Shown: piece by piece, positions 15,855 to 23,521 of the stretch | How positions within the stretch are numbered: position 1 is the first letter of the stretch | How the letters are laid out: every line of letters begins with the position of its first letter | Origin: Neobacillus vireti | Lineage (GTDB): Bacteria; Bacillota; Bacilli; Bacillales; Cytobacillaceae | Reading direction: 5' to 3' | Assembly: GCF_001026695.1 (NCBI RefSeq) | Contig: NZ_LDNB01000023.1 | Coordinates: 1-38,728, forward strand | Length of the DNA: 38,728 nucleotides | Notes under the pieces: model-generated | Seen by the model: the letters and a program-made list of their open reading frames with translations, nothing else | Told to the model about the DNA's origin: nothing | Databases searched by the model: none | Translations under genes and position numbers: made by a program

Positions 15855-15894
15855 CAATCAATAAGACAAAATGAAGTTTTGTATTAATTGATTG
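15855..15894 (+). promoter_or_regulatory. 40-bp inverted repeat before the second mannitol operon
   Basis: CAATCAAT (15855-15862) with ATTGATTG (15887-15894), and ACAAAA (15866-15871) with TTTTGT (15877-15882). It overlaps the -35 of the promoter and is the best candidate for an MtlR activator site. It is preceded by TTGGCAACA (15849-15857), a 9-mer also present before the second mtlR gene (17540-17548). Confidence 0.5.
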
Positions 15895-15916
15895 AATTCT
15901 GAAAACGCTTTAATCT
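15888..15916 (+). promoter_or_regulatory. Promoter with CcpA cre site, second mannitol operon
   Basis: TTGATT (15888-15893), 17-base spacer, TAATCT (15911-15916). TGAAAACGCTTTAA (15900-15913) fits the cre consensus TGWAANCGNTNWCA with one mismatch and overlaps the -10, so CcpA should repress when glucose is present. Confidence 0.65.
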
Positions 15917-15957
15917 AAATATAGAAAGTTCTACAAATAAGTTAAGGGGGAAAAGAG

Positions 15958-17394
15958 ATGATTGAACCAGCAACGGCAACAGCAACAGCAAAAGAAAAAG
16001 CAGACGTAAAAGTGAAGATACAGAGATTCGGTAGTTATTTAAGCGGTATGGTCATGCCGAATATTGGAGCGTTTATTGCTTGGGGACTAATCACAGCATT
16101 ATTTATCCCGACGGGCTGGGCGCCGAATAAGGATCTAGCAACACTTGTAGGTCCAATGATCACATTTTTATTGCCATTATTAATTGGTTTTACCGGTGGT
16201 CGAATGGTTTATGATATTCGTGGTGGGGTAGTTGGTGCCACAGCAACAATGGGGGTCATTGTCGGAACAGACATTCCAATGTTTTTAGGGGCCATGATTA
16301 TGGGACCTCTTGGCGGCGTGGTCATCAAATACTTTGATAAGCTGATTGAAGGAAAAGTGAAAGCCGGCTTTGAAATGCTTGTAAATAACTTTTCTGCAGG
16401 AATACTCGGAGGCACGTTAACCATAGGAGCCTATTGGGGTGTTGGACCAGTTGTTAGCGGATTAAGTAAAGCGTTAGCTTCCGGTGTTCAATTTATCGTC
16501 GATCACCATATGTTACCACTAGCAAACATTCTTATTGAACCAGCAAAAGTACTATTTCTAAATAATGCCATAAACCATGGTATTCTAAGTCCATTAGGGA
16601 TTGAACAAGCAACAAAAGCTGGGAAGTCGATTCTTTTCTTGCTAGAAACAAATCCTGGGCCGGGATTAGGTATCCTGCTTGCTTTCTGGTTGTTTGGTAA
16701 AGGCTCAGCGAAAATGACAGCACCTGGTGCAGTTGTGATCCACTTCTTAGGTGGTATTCATGAAATTTACTTCCCATACATCTTAATGAAGCCAATGCTT
16801 ATCTTTGCGGCTATGGCTGGCGGTATCAGTGGAGTATTTACATTTAACCTTTTCAATGCAGGTTTAGTTGCTGCTCCATCACCTGGAAGTATCTTCGCCT
16901 TGCTTGCAATGACTCCAAAAGGAAATTATGTTGGAGTAGTAGCTGGTGTATTAGTAGCCACAGCCGTTTCTTTCGCAGTTGCCTCATTAATCTTGAAAAC
17001 AAGTAAAGCTACTGATGAAGATTTATCAACAGCGGCAGCAAAAATGGAAGAAATGAAAGGTAAGAAAAGCTCTGTTTCTTCAGTGCTAACAAGTACACAA
17101 AATGTGATTAATCCTGAAAATGTAAACAAAATCGTATTTGCTTGCGATGCCGGTATGGGTTCAAGTGCCATGGGTGCATCGATTTTAAGAAATAAGGTAA
17201 AAAAGGCTGGTTTAGATGTTACAGTGATAAACACAGCGATTAACAACTTGCCAAATGATGCTGACGTTGTTGTTACGCACAAAGATCTAACAGACCGTGC
17301 AAAGGCAAAGCTTCCGAATGCGACACATATATCGGTAGAAAACTTCTTAAATAGTCCAAGATATGATGAATTAATAAATGATTTGCAAAAGTAA
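15958..17394 (+). CDS. mtlA: Mannitol PTS transporter, IICB
   Basis: 478 residues. Membrane IIC (about 1-350) followed by IIB (about 388-478), with the phospho-cysteine Cys396 in FACDAGMGSSAMGAS. It aligns with the IICB part of the gene at 10224 along its length (for example QRFGSYLSGMVMPNIGAFIA and GGIHEIYFPYILMKPM). The polypeptide stops after IIB; the missing IIA function is supplied by the separate gene at 19719. AAGGGGG lies about 9 bases before ATG. The N-terminus has a low-complexity run of TATATA-type Ala/Thr codons. Its promoter carries a cre site and a large inverted repeat, so induction by MtlR and repression by CcpA are expected. A terminator follows, so mtlR2-mtlF-mtlD2 may be partly separate. 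Confidence 0.92.
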   Translation: MIEPATATATAKEKADVKVKIQRFGSYLSGMVMPNIGAFIAWGLITALFIPTGWAPNKDLATLVGPMITFLLPLLIGFTGGRMVYDIRGGVVGATATMGVIVGTDIPMFLGAMIMGPLGGVVIKYFDKLIEGKVKAGFEMLVNNFSAGILGGTLTIGAYWGVGPVVSGLSKALASGVQFIVDHHMLPLANILIEPAKVLFLNNAINHGILSPLGIEQATKAGKSILFLLETNPGPGLGILLAFWLFGKGSAKMTAPGAVVIHFLGGIHEIYFPYILMKPMLIFAAMAGGISGVFTFNLFNAGLVAAPSPGSIFALLAMTPKGNYVGVVAGVLVATAVSFAVASLILKTSKATDEDLSTAAAKMEEMKGKKSSVSSVLTSTQNVINPENVNKIVFACDAGMGSSAMGASILRNKVKKAGLDVTVINTAINNLPNDADVVVTHKDLTDRAKAKLPNATHISVENFLNSPRYDELINDLQK

Positions 17395-17400
17395 TTGAAC

Positions 17401-17440
17401 GGAAGGCCTAGACATCATATGCTAGGCCTTTCCTCTTTTA
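17401..17440 (+). terminator. Terminator after mtlA (IICB)
   Basis: GGAAGGCCTAG with CTAGGCCTTTCC forms a stem of 9 perfect pairs (AAGGCCTAG/CTAGGCCTT), followed by TCTTTTA. It lowers or stops transcription into mtlR2. Confidence 0.75.
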
Positions 17441-17592
17441 ATAATGTCAACAATGCAGTTGACTAAAATATAAATAGCTTCCGTTGTATAAAGGGATTTA
17501 CGGGATTAAAATGATAGTGTCAGTATAAAGAATTAATTTTGGCAACATTATATGATTGGTGATTGACGGTCAACCTTTAGGGAGTGAGAAAT

Positions 17593-19722
17593 ATGTATAT
17601 TTCCGCAAGAGAAAGACAAATCCTTGAAATCTTATTTAAGAATACGGATGAAATGACCGTGAAAGACCTTGCCAAGCAAATTGGTGTTAGTGGAAGGACG
17701 ATCCATCGGGATTTAAAAAATGTAGAAGATATTTTGGGCGAATATAACCTGTCACTACAAAAAAAATCAGGGGTTGGCGTCCAAATCACAGGTGACCAAA
17801 CCAAGATTCGCGAACTAGAACTATATTTGTTTAATCTCTCACATACAGAATACACACCTGAAGAACGACAAACGATTATTTTCTGTGAGCTGCTAGAAAC
17901 AAATGCACCTGTTAAACTGCTTGGCCTTGCCAACGATTTAAATGTCACCATTGCTACAGTCAGTGCTGATCTAACCAAACTAGAAGAGAGATTACAAAAC
18001 TTTGGATTGGCACTCATTCGAAGAAGAGGCTATGGTGTTGAAATCGAAGGAGATGAAGGTGCTAAACGAAGGGCCATGAGCAGTCTTATCTCTGTGCATC
18101 TCGATGAATCCGAAATTCTTTCGTTAACACGAGAAAATATTCAAAAGCGGTCGACCCAGCAAATTCATACCATATCTGAACGACTTATGGGATTTGTTGA
18201 AAAGAAAAAGCTTGTGATTGTCGAAAAAATTGTGAATTCAATTGTTCAGGAATTACCCTTTTCGATGGCAGACAGCGCCTATATTGGGTTAGTGGTTCAT
18301 TTAGCCCTAGCGGTGGAGCGGATTCAAAAAGGCGAAGGGATTACCATCAATTCATCATATTTAGAAAATCAAAAGGCAACAAAGGAATATAGGTTTGCAG
18401 AAAAAATAGTTGCCGGGTTGGAGCAGGTTTTTACGATTAATATACCTGAGGCAGAGGTTGCCTACATCACGATGCATTTAAAAGGCGCGAAGTTAAGGCA
18501 TGACCACGAATATATAAATGAAGATACCAGCTTACAGGTTGCAATCAAAACAAAAAAATTGATTCAGCTGGTTGGGAATTTAGTCGGATTAGACTTAGCG
18601 GTAAATCGATCCTTATTTGAAGGGCTCGTCATGCATTTAAAGCCTGCTATTTATCGAATGAAACAAAAGATGGGGATTAGTAACCCGTTGTTAGATAAAA
18701 TTAAACGAGATTTTGCTGAATTGTTTGCGATTGTCAAACACGCAGGAGAGCAGGTTTTTGATGATTTTTATCTTCCAGATGAGGAAACGGGATATCTCGT
18801 TATGCATTTTGGCGCCGCCATATTGGGCGGCAGGGAGCTGATAAATTTTAGAACGCTAGTGGTTTGTTCAAGTGGAATTGGCACCTCAAAAATGCTGGCA
18901 ACGAGATTACAAAAAGAGTTCCCAGAGCTGAAACACATTCAGAATGTGTCAGTAATGGAATTTAAAAAGATGAAAAAGGATAATTATCAATTAGTAATAT
19001 CCACAATCCCTATTCCAGAATACGAATCGGATTATATAGTGGTCAATCCCTTTTTAAATAAAGATGAGATCGAGAAGATTCGTTCCTTTATCAATGAATA
19101 TAAGATTGTGAATAGTTCCGAAAAACACCTGCCGGTCACGTTGAATGCCAATGTGAGCAAAAAGAGTGCCGCCGGGCTAATAGAGGAAATGCGTGGTATC
19201 CAAGAATATACAAGGGCGATTGCTACCATTCTTGAAGACTTCGAAATAAACGAAGTAAGCGAAAAGAAGACAACAGAAGAAATCTTAACACAGCTTTGTC
19301 GAAGTCTATATGAAAAACAAAAGATTGACGATGTGGAAGCCGTCGTTAAGAAAGTCCTCGATAGAGAAAAACTTGGAGGAATAGGGATTCCGGAAACGGG
19401 GATGGCATTATTTCATTCGCGAACGCCACATGTGCAGCAGCCGTGCTTTGTCATTACTGTTCTGCAAACGCCCATTAAGGTTGTCGGCATGGATGAAAAT
19501 GAAATGAACATGATCTATTTCATTTTGCTGCTATCGCCTGAGAACAGCTCAGATAATGCATTAGAAGTGTTAAGCTATATAAGCTCATTGCTAATTGAAA
19601 GTGATGAAAATATAGCCATTTTTCAATCAGGTGACTACGGTAGGATAATGGGATTACTAACAGCCAGATTTGATCAATTTTTTACCGAGAAATTAAAAGA
19701 ATTAAGGAGTGTTTCGTTATGA
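17593..19722 (+). CDS. mtlR: Mannitol operon activator MtlR, copy 2
   Basis: 709 residues, same domain order as copy 1: HTH (SGRTIHRDLKNVEDIL), PRD1, PRD2, IIB-like, IIA-like. All expected phosphorylation residues are present: PRD1 His295 (ITMHLKG), PRD2 His348 (LVMHLKPAIYR), Cys425 (VVCSSGIGTSK) and His608 (MALFHSRTP). By analogy with characterised MtlR, phosphorylation by HPr in PRD2 activates, and dephosphorylation of the IIB/IIA-like sites when mannitol flows also activates. ATG 17593 is preferred (AGGGAGTG 8-10 bases before; same MYISARE start) over an in-frame GTG at 17584. Upstream is TTGGCAACA, shared with the mtlA promoter. Its stop overlaps the start of mtlF (ATGA). Confidence 0.92.
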   Translation: MYISARERQILEILFKNTDEMTVKDLAKQIGVSGRTIHRDLKNVEDILGEYNLSLQKKSGVGVQITGDQTKIRELELYLFNLSHTEYTPEERQTIIFCELLETNAPVKLLGLANDLNVTIATVSADLTKLEERLQNFGLALIRRRGYGVEIEGDEGAKRRAMSSLISVHLDESEILSLTRENIQKRSTQQIHTISERLMGFVEKKKLVIVEKIVNSIVQELPFSMADSAYIGLVVHLALAVERIQKGEGITINSSYLENQKATKEYRFAEKIVAGLEQVFTINIPEAEVAYITMHLKGAKLRHDHEYINEDTSLQVAIKTKKLIQLVGNLVGLDLAVNRSLFEGLVMHLKPAIYRMKQKMGISNPLLDKIKRDFAELFAIVKHAGEQVFDDFYLPDEETGYLVMHFGAAILGGRELINFRTLVVCSSGIGTSKMLATRLQKEFPELKHIQNVSVMEFKKMKKDNYQLVISTIPIPEYESDYIVVNPFLNKDEIEKIRSFINEYKIVNSSEKHLPVTLNANVSKKSAAGLIEEMRGIQEYTRAIATILEDFEINEVSEKKTTEEILTQLCRSLYEKQKIDDVEAVVKKVLDREKLGGIGIPETGMALFHSRTPHVQQPCFVITVLQTPIKVVGMDENEMNMIYFILLLSPENSSDNALEVLSYISSLLIESDENIAIFQSGDYGRIMGLLTARFDQFFTEKLKELRSVSL

Positions 19723-20156
19723 CAAGATCCATTTTGGCTAAAGAAAATATTTTATTAAATACAGCAGTAGGGACAAAGGAAGAAGCTATTCGCTTAACAG
19801 GACGGATTCTTGTGGAAAAAGGTTATGTAGATGCAAGCTATATTGAAAAGATGCTGGAAAGAGAAGCGTTAACTTCTACTTATATGGGTAATTTTGTCGC
19901 TATTCCACATGGGACCGAGGATTCGAAGTTATTAGTTAAGGAATCCGGAATTTCATTCGTTCAAGTTCCACAAGGAGTAGACTTTGGTTCCGGAAACATT
20001 GTAAAGCTGCTCATTGGGATTGCTGGTAAAGACAACGAACATTTAGATATTCTATCCAATATTGCGATTGTCTGTTCGGAGGAAGAAAATATTGAAAAGC
20101 TTGTTGCCGCAAAAACAGCCGATGAAATATTGGCGATTTTTGAAGAGGTGAACTAA
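19719..20156 (+). CDS. mtlF: Mannitol PTS IIA component
   Basis: 145 residues, soluble IIA that passes phosphate from HPr to the IIB cysteine of the transporter at 15958. The phospho-histidine is His64 in FVAIPHGTEDSK; LTSTYMGN just before it and GIAGKDNEHLDILSNIAIVC after it are the family landmarks. It aligns end to end with the IIA domain fused to the transporter at 10224. The start overlaps the mtlR stop (ATGA) and uses AAGGAG about 9 bases upstream. mtlD follows after one base. Confidence 0.93.
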   Translation: MTRSILAKENILLNTAVGTKEEAIRLTGRILVEKGYVDASYIEKMLEREALTSTYMGNFVAIPHGTEDSKLLVKESGISFVQVPQGVDFGSGNIVKLLIGIAGKDNEHLDILSNIAIVCSEEENIEKLVAAKTADEILAIFEEVN

Positions 20157-20157
20157 A

Positions 20158-21303
20158 ATGTTGGCTGTTCACTTTGGAGCCGGAAATATCGGCCGTGGGT
20201 TTATCGGGAATTTATTATATCATTCCGGATATGAAACTTGCTTTGTCGATGTAAATAGTGAAATTGTAAATCTACTAAATGAAAAGAATGAATATCGTGT
20301 CGTACTTGCTGAGCCAAATCAAGAAGAAGGTACGATAAAAAATGTAAGAGCCATTAATAGTGCATCAAACCCAGAGCAAGTGATAGCGGCCATTGCTAAA
20401 GCAGATCTAGTTACTACGGCGATCGGACCGAACATTCTTCCATTGATTGCCGGTTTGATTGCTGATGGCTTGCGCAAACGTGTCGAACAAACAGATAAGC
20501 CGCTCAATATTATTGCTTGTGAAAATATGATTGGCGGCAGCTCGCTTTTAAAAGCGAAGATCTTTGAAATATTAACAACTGATGAACAATCACAATTTGA
20601 AGGGCGTTTCGGTTTTCCTGATTCCGCTGTCGACCGGATTGTACCGAATCAAGTCAATGTAGATAAGCTGATGGTAAAAGTGGAGCCATTCTATGAATGG
20701 GTGGTAGAAGAACCGAAGATTATTGGCGAGAAACCTCCGGTTAAGGGAATCACCTATGTTCAGGAATTAGTACCTTATATTGAACGTAAGCTATTCACAG
20801 TCAATACAGGTCACGCCCTAGCGGCCTATTTTGGTTATTATTTTGGAATGGATACGATTAATCGTGCGATGGAGAACAAACAAATTCTTGAGTTAGTGGA
20901 AGGTGCCCTTAGAGAAAGTGGTGCGTTTCTAGTTGAAAAATACGGCTTTAACGAAGAGGAGCATAACAAATATATTCAAAAGATTATCGGACGCTTCTCG
21001 AATTCTTATATTGTTGACGAAGTGACAAGAGTAGCGCGCTCGCCAATCCGCAAGCTTGGACCAAACGATCGCCTCGTTAGTCCCGCAAGACAATATCAGG
21101 AGATCGTCGGAAAGAACCCTGAATATTTATTAAAAGGAATCGCCGCAGCTCTTAAGTACGATTATCAAGGGGATGAAGAAGCAGTCCAAGTTCAAGCGGC
21201 CATCAATGAACAAGGGTTAGCAGCCGCAATTGAGAAATTTACACAACTCGATGGTGCATCCTCTTTAGTTAAAGGAATTATTGAACAATATTATCAATTG
21301 TAG
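20158..21303 (+). CDS. mtlD: Mannitol-1-phosphate 5-dehydrogenase, copy 2
   Basis: 381 residues. Same reaction as the copy at 14310: mannitol-1-phosphate plus NAD to fructose-6-phosphate. Landmarks: MLAVHFGAGNIGRGFIGNLL (nucleotide loop), ERKLFTVNTGHALAAYFGYY (catalytic region) and RVARSPIRKLGPNDRLVSPA. GAGGTG precedes the ATG and the gap to mtlF is one base, so it is the last gene of the operon. The two MtlD proteins are clearly homologous but differ at many positions throughout, so the duplication is not recent or one copy was acquired. Confidence 0.93.
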   Translation: MLAVHFGAGNIGRGFIGNLLYHSGYETCFVDVNSEIVNLLNEKNEYRVVLAEPNQEEGTIKNVRAINSASNPEQVIAAIAKADLVTTAIGPNILPLIAGLIADGLRKRVEQTDKPLNIIACENMIGGSSLLKAKIFEILTTDEQSQFEGRFGFPDSAVDRIVPNQVNVDKLMVKVEPFYEWVVEEPKIIGEKPPVKGITYVQELVPYIERKLFTVNTGHALAAYFGYYFGMDTINRAMENKQILELVEGALRESGAFLVEKYGFNEEEHNKYIQKIIGRFSNSYIVDEVTRVARSPIRKLGPNDRLVSPARQYQEIVGKNPEYLLKGIAAALKYDYQGDEEAVQVQAAINEQGLAAAIEKFTQLDGASSLVKGIIEQYYQL

Positions 21304-21338
21304 GGACAAGGGACAGCGCCTTGTCCCTATTTTATTTA
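21301..21338 (+). terminator. Terminator of the second mannitol operon
   Basis: TAGGGACAAGG / CCTTGTCCCTA 11-bp stem followed by TTTTATTT; it begins at the mtlD stop codon. The GGGACAAGGGACAG sequence recurs near 30194 and 33467. Confidence 0.85.
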
Positions 21339-21476
21339 GGAGAAAACTGAAAAGATTAGTATAATGAATTTGTTTACTATAGGATAAATCTAGAGTGATT
21401 TTTTACTTAACGAAACAGTCTTTCCGTTTTGGGAGAAGAAGCCTGCCCTATAAAAAATCTTTTAATGAGGTGAAGT

Positions 21477-21722
21477 ATGAAAAAGCAATGGAACTTAATA
21501 GTTGTCCTACTTTTGGTCCTAATTATTGCGGTTTTCTCCGTTATTAATGTTGAACCTGTAACGGTTAATTACTTATTTGGAAAAGCGGAATGGCCATTGA
21601 TCCTCGTCATCGTTGGGTCAGTCCTATTGGGAGCATTATTAGCTGGTTTAATAGGTATGATGAAAATTTATCAACTTCAAAGGACTTTGAAAAAGGCAGC
21701 AGTAAAAACAGATGACGAATAG
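21477..21722 (+). CDS. LapA-domain membrane protein
   Basis: 81 residues. Two transmembrane segments: about 6-24 (NLIVVLLLVLIIAVFSVIN) and about 39-62 (WPLILVIVGSVLLGALLAGL), joined by VEPVTVNYLFGKAEW, which is the conserved linker of the LapA/DUF1049 family. A short basic and coiled tail, YQLQRTLKKAAVK, follows. The biochemical role is not established in Gram-positives. GAGGTG lies just before ATG. It stands alone between the mannitol operon terminator and its own terminator. Confidence 0.78.
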   Translation: MKKQWNLIVVLLLVLIIAVFSVINVEPVTVNYLFGKAEWPLILVIVGSVLLGALLAGLIGMMKIYQLQRTLKKAAVKTDDE

Positions 21723-21734
21723 ATCTTTACTTAG

Positions 21735-21777
21735 AATGAGTCGCTCATTGTATTAAAGCAATGGGCGACTCATTTTT
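21735..21777 (+). terminator. Terminator after the LapA-domain gene
   Basis: ATGAGTCGC / GCGACTCAT plus inner CATTG/CAATG, followed by TTTTTG. Repeat copy C starts at its T-tract, as copy B does at the terminator of the pirin pair. Confidence 0.85.
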
Positions 21778-21778
21778 G

Positions 21779-22196
21779 TATTTGTTTATAATCTCTAAAA
21801 GAGGAAATATTCCATGAAAAAAGTCGAGCGGGTTTCGACATTATCTTTATCAATTTCCCGGGAAAAAACCAAATGGCAGAAGGAGGTAGCCATGATTCAA
21901 TCAAACGTTTAGTTAATACGAAAATATAGGAATACCTGTCGAAACGTGTAATATGAGTAGCAAAAACTTATTTTTCGCCAGGTTGGCGCATAAAAGAAAC
22001 ACGAAGAATCCTATTTTCGACGATATATTTACTGATTTTATGTTGAAAACCCTTTATATATAAGCACTTAGTCCGATTTCAATCAAACGATTGATTAGTT
22101 TTAATTAACCTAATCAAACGTTTGATTGAAAATGTAATATTCCTTGAAATAATAGGCTTCATATCATAAAACTACTAAAAGATTTGCTGAAAGCTG
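21779..22196. repeat. Dispersed palindrome repeat, copy C (long)
   Basis: Same block order as copy B: AATCTCTAAAAGAGG, AAAGTCGAGCGGGTTT, AGAAGGAGG then ATGATTCAATCAAACGTTT, TGTCGAAACGTGTAATATGAG, TATTTTTCGCCA, ATAAGCACTTAGTCC, the palindrome (AATCAAACGATTGATTAG ... CTAATCAAACGTTTGATT, 22081-22126), TCCTTGAAATAATAGGC and ACTAAAAGATTTGCTGAAA. The second palindrome arm has one change relative to the first. It contains no gene and ends about 20 bases before the stop of the minus-strand gene at 22214. Confidence 0.8.
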
Positions 22197-22213
22197 CCTT
22201 CTTGTCATATTTA

Positions 22214-22696
22214 TTATTTTCCTTTTTTTTCCATTGGTTTCTGTTCTGCTATTTTTCCATGTATCTCTGATTCGATTGCTTCTATATGTTCTTCCTCCAG
22301 CTTTTGCTTAGGCTGTGGGTGAAACCATTGAATTTCGCCATCATGGACAAAGCCTTTAAATTCCTCATCATCAACTACAAATGTAAATTGCTGTCGTTCG
22401 TGCATTCGTTCTTCGAATGCAGGTGATAATTCAAATTCTTTGATCGGGCTGGTGATTCCATGTTGGCTTAGGAACTTATGTATGGTTGCTTCAATTGCCG
22501 CCACCTTACTTTCACCAACCAGTTGTTTCGGGTGCGGGTGAAACCAATGTATCTCATCCCCGTGAAAATGTCCCTTATACTCATTCCCATCCACTTTAAA
22601 CGTAAATTCGTGCCGCCCATGATAAACATGCTCCTCAAATACTTTGCCGACTTCAAAATTCTTAACTTCAGGTTTTGCACTCTTATCTTCAGACAT
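22214..22696 (-). CDS. Histidine-rich protein made of two 73-residue repeats
   Basis: 160 residues on the minus strand; family not recognised. It consists of two copies of one domain with an exact 73-residue period: HEFTFKVDGNEYKGHFHGDE then IHWFHPHPKQ (29-58) matches QQFTFVVDDEEFKGFVHDGE then IQWFHPQPKQ (102-131), and VAAIEATIH (65-73) matches IEAIESEIH (138-146). Each half looks like a beta meander followed by an amphipathic helix. The copies share the FxF-VD-x-E(Y/F)KG core and the WFHPxPKQ motif. No signal or membrane segment is visible, so it is probably cytoplasmic. Histidines cluster in the first half, which could bind metal, but no known motif is seen. GAGGAGG lies 5 bases before ATG 22696. 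It is convergent with the mannitol side and faces the riboflavin promoter. Confidence 0.7.
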   Translation of the reverse strand: MSEDKSAKPEVKNFEVGKVFEEHVYHGRHEFTFKVDGNEYKGHFHGDEIHWFHPHPKQLVGESKVAAIEATIHKFLSQHGITSPIKEFELSPAFEERMHERQQFTFVVDDEEFKGFVHDGEIQWFHPQPKQKLEEEHIEAIESEIHGKIAEQKPMEKKGK

Positions 22697-22776
22697 CCCA
22701 ATGCCTCCTCAAACATATATCTACATAAAGTATTCTCCTTACACTATACATAATATTCTTTGGTTGAAATAAAGTG

Positions 22777-22789
22777 GGTGTCAGGCACC
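22777..22789. repeat. Short imperfect inverted repeat GGTGTCAGGCACC
   Basis: GGTG and CACC around a 5-base centre, in the 250-base gap between the minus-strand gene and the riboflavin promoter. Similar GTGCCTGACACC elements are, from memory, frequent in Bacillus intergenic DNA. GTGGACA occurs twice to its right. Nothing else gene-like was seen in 22697-22900. Confidence 0.35.
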
Positions 22790-22903
22790 GCTCGTGGACA
22801 TTTGTACGCACACAGTGGACAGTTAGTTCGCTTTTTTATTTCAGTGGTTACAGCAATTATAATCGTATTATAAATTTTTCTATTTACAAGATTATGCATT
22901 TAG

Positions 22904-22933
22904 TGTGAATTTTAATTCTAATAGTGCTATAAT
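22904..22933 (+). promoter_or_regulatory. ribD: Promoter of the riboflavin operon, extended -10
   Basis: TATAAT (22928-22933) preceded by TG one base before it, making an extended -10. The -35 (TGTGAA, 22904-22909, 18-base spacer) is weak. It lies 18 bases before the first FMN aptamer. No promoter as good was found between the two aptamers. Confidence 0.65.
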
Positions 22934-22950
22934 GTTTGATAATATGAATA

Positions 22951-23077
22951 GTCCTTCGGGGTCGGGTGAAAGTCCCAATCGACGGTGATGAAGAAATTCT
23001 AAGCCCGTGAGCCTTTTATAAAGGCAGGATTTGGTGTGAATCCAAAGCCGACAGTATAGTCTGGATGGGAGAAGGAC
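22951..23077 (+). promoter_or_regulatory. FMN riboswitch aptamer 1
   Basis: Complete RFN element. P1 is GTCCTTC (22951-22957) with GAAGGAC (23071-23077). Conserved blocks in order are GGGTCGGGTGAAAGTCCC, GACGGTGATGAAG, AGCCCGTGAGCC, GGCAGGATTTGGTGTGAATC and CCGACAGTATAGTCTGGATG. FMN binding is expected to release the terminator at 23164. It differs from aptamer 2 by only three changes. Confidence 0.95.
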
Positions 23078-23163
23078 GAAGAGCCGCGCTTATTTCCTTA
23101 TGAAGAAAAACACACTTCAGAAGGTTTATTTAGTGACGCTTACAACACGAAAACTCCTAACCA

Positions 23164-23199
23164 CCCCGTAGAGATGATCTATGGGGTTTTATTTTTTTT
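23164..23199 (+). terminator. Terminator of FMN riboswitch 1
   Basis: CCCCGTAGA / TCTATGGGG 9-bp stem (one G-T pair) with a 5-base loop, followed by TTTTATTTTTTTT. No gene lies between aptamer 1 and this terminator. Confidence 0.88.
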
Positions 23200-23229
23200 A
23201 TAAAACCTTAACAAAATTTCATATGCAAT

Positions 23230-23356
23230 GTCCTTCGGGGTCGGGTGAAAGTCCCAATCGACGGTGATGAAGAAATTCTAAGCCCGTGAGCCTTTTTATA
23301 AAGGCAGGATTTGGTGTGAAACCAAAGCCGACAGTATAGTCTGGATGGGAGAAGGA
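23230..23356 (+). promoter_or_regulatory. FMN riboswitch aptamer 2 (tandem copy)
   Basis: Second complete RFN element with the same conserved blocks. Differences from aptamer 1: one extra T in the CCTTTTTATAAAGG helix loop, A for T in GTGAAACC, and T for C at the end of P1 (GAAGGAT). The expression platform has diverged except for a GAAGAAAAA...CTTCAG.AGG.TTATTTAGTG block kept downstream of both. It controls the terminator at 23446. Confidence 0.95.
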
Positions 23357-23445
23357 TGTGTGAGCAATGGTATCAAGCTTTTGAAGAAAAAACAAACTTC
23401 AGTAGGCTTATTTAGTGTTGCCATTTATCTCATACTCTCCTCCCA

Positions 23446-23483
23446 AACCCCTTAGTCGGCTGATACTAAGGGGTTCTTTTTTT
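23446..23483 (+). terminator. Terminator of FMN riboswitch 2
   Basis: AACCCCTTAGT / ACTAAGGGGTT 11-bp stem with an 8-base loop, followed by CTTTTTTT. The arms are unrelated to terminator 1 beyond the CCCC start, which shows the two platforms have drifted apart. ribD starts 39 bases later. Confidence 0.9.
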
Positions 23484-23521
23484 AAGAAAAAGTATCCGAA
23501 CCGTGATTGGAGGGGATCAAG

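Noticed and set aside
17459..17492. Promoter before the second mtlR
   Set aside because: TTGACT is present but no -10 lies at acceptable spacing (best candidates are 20-22 bases away).
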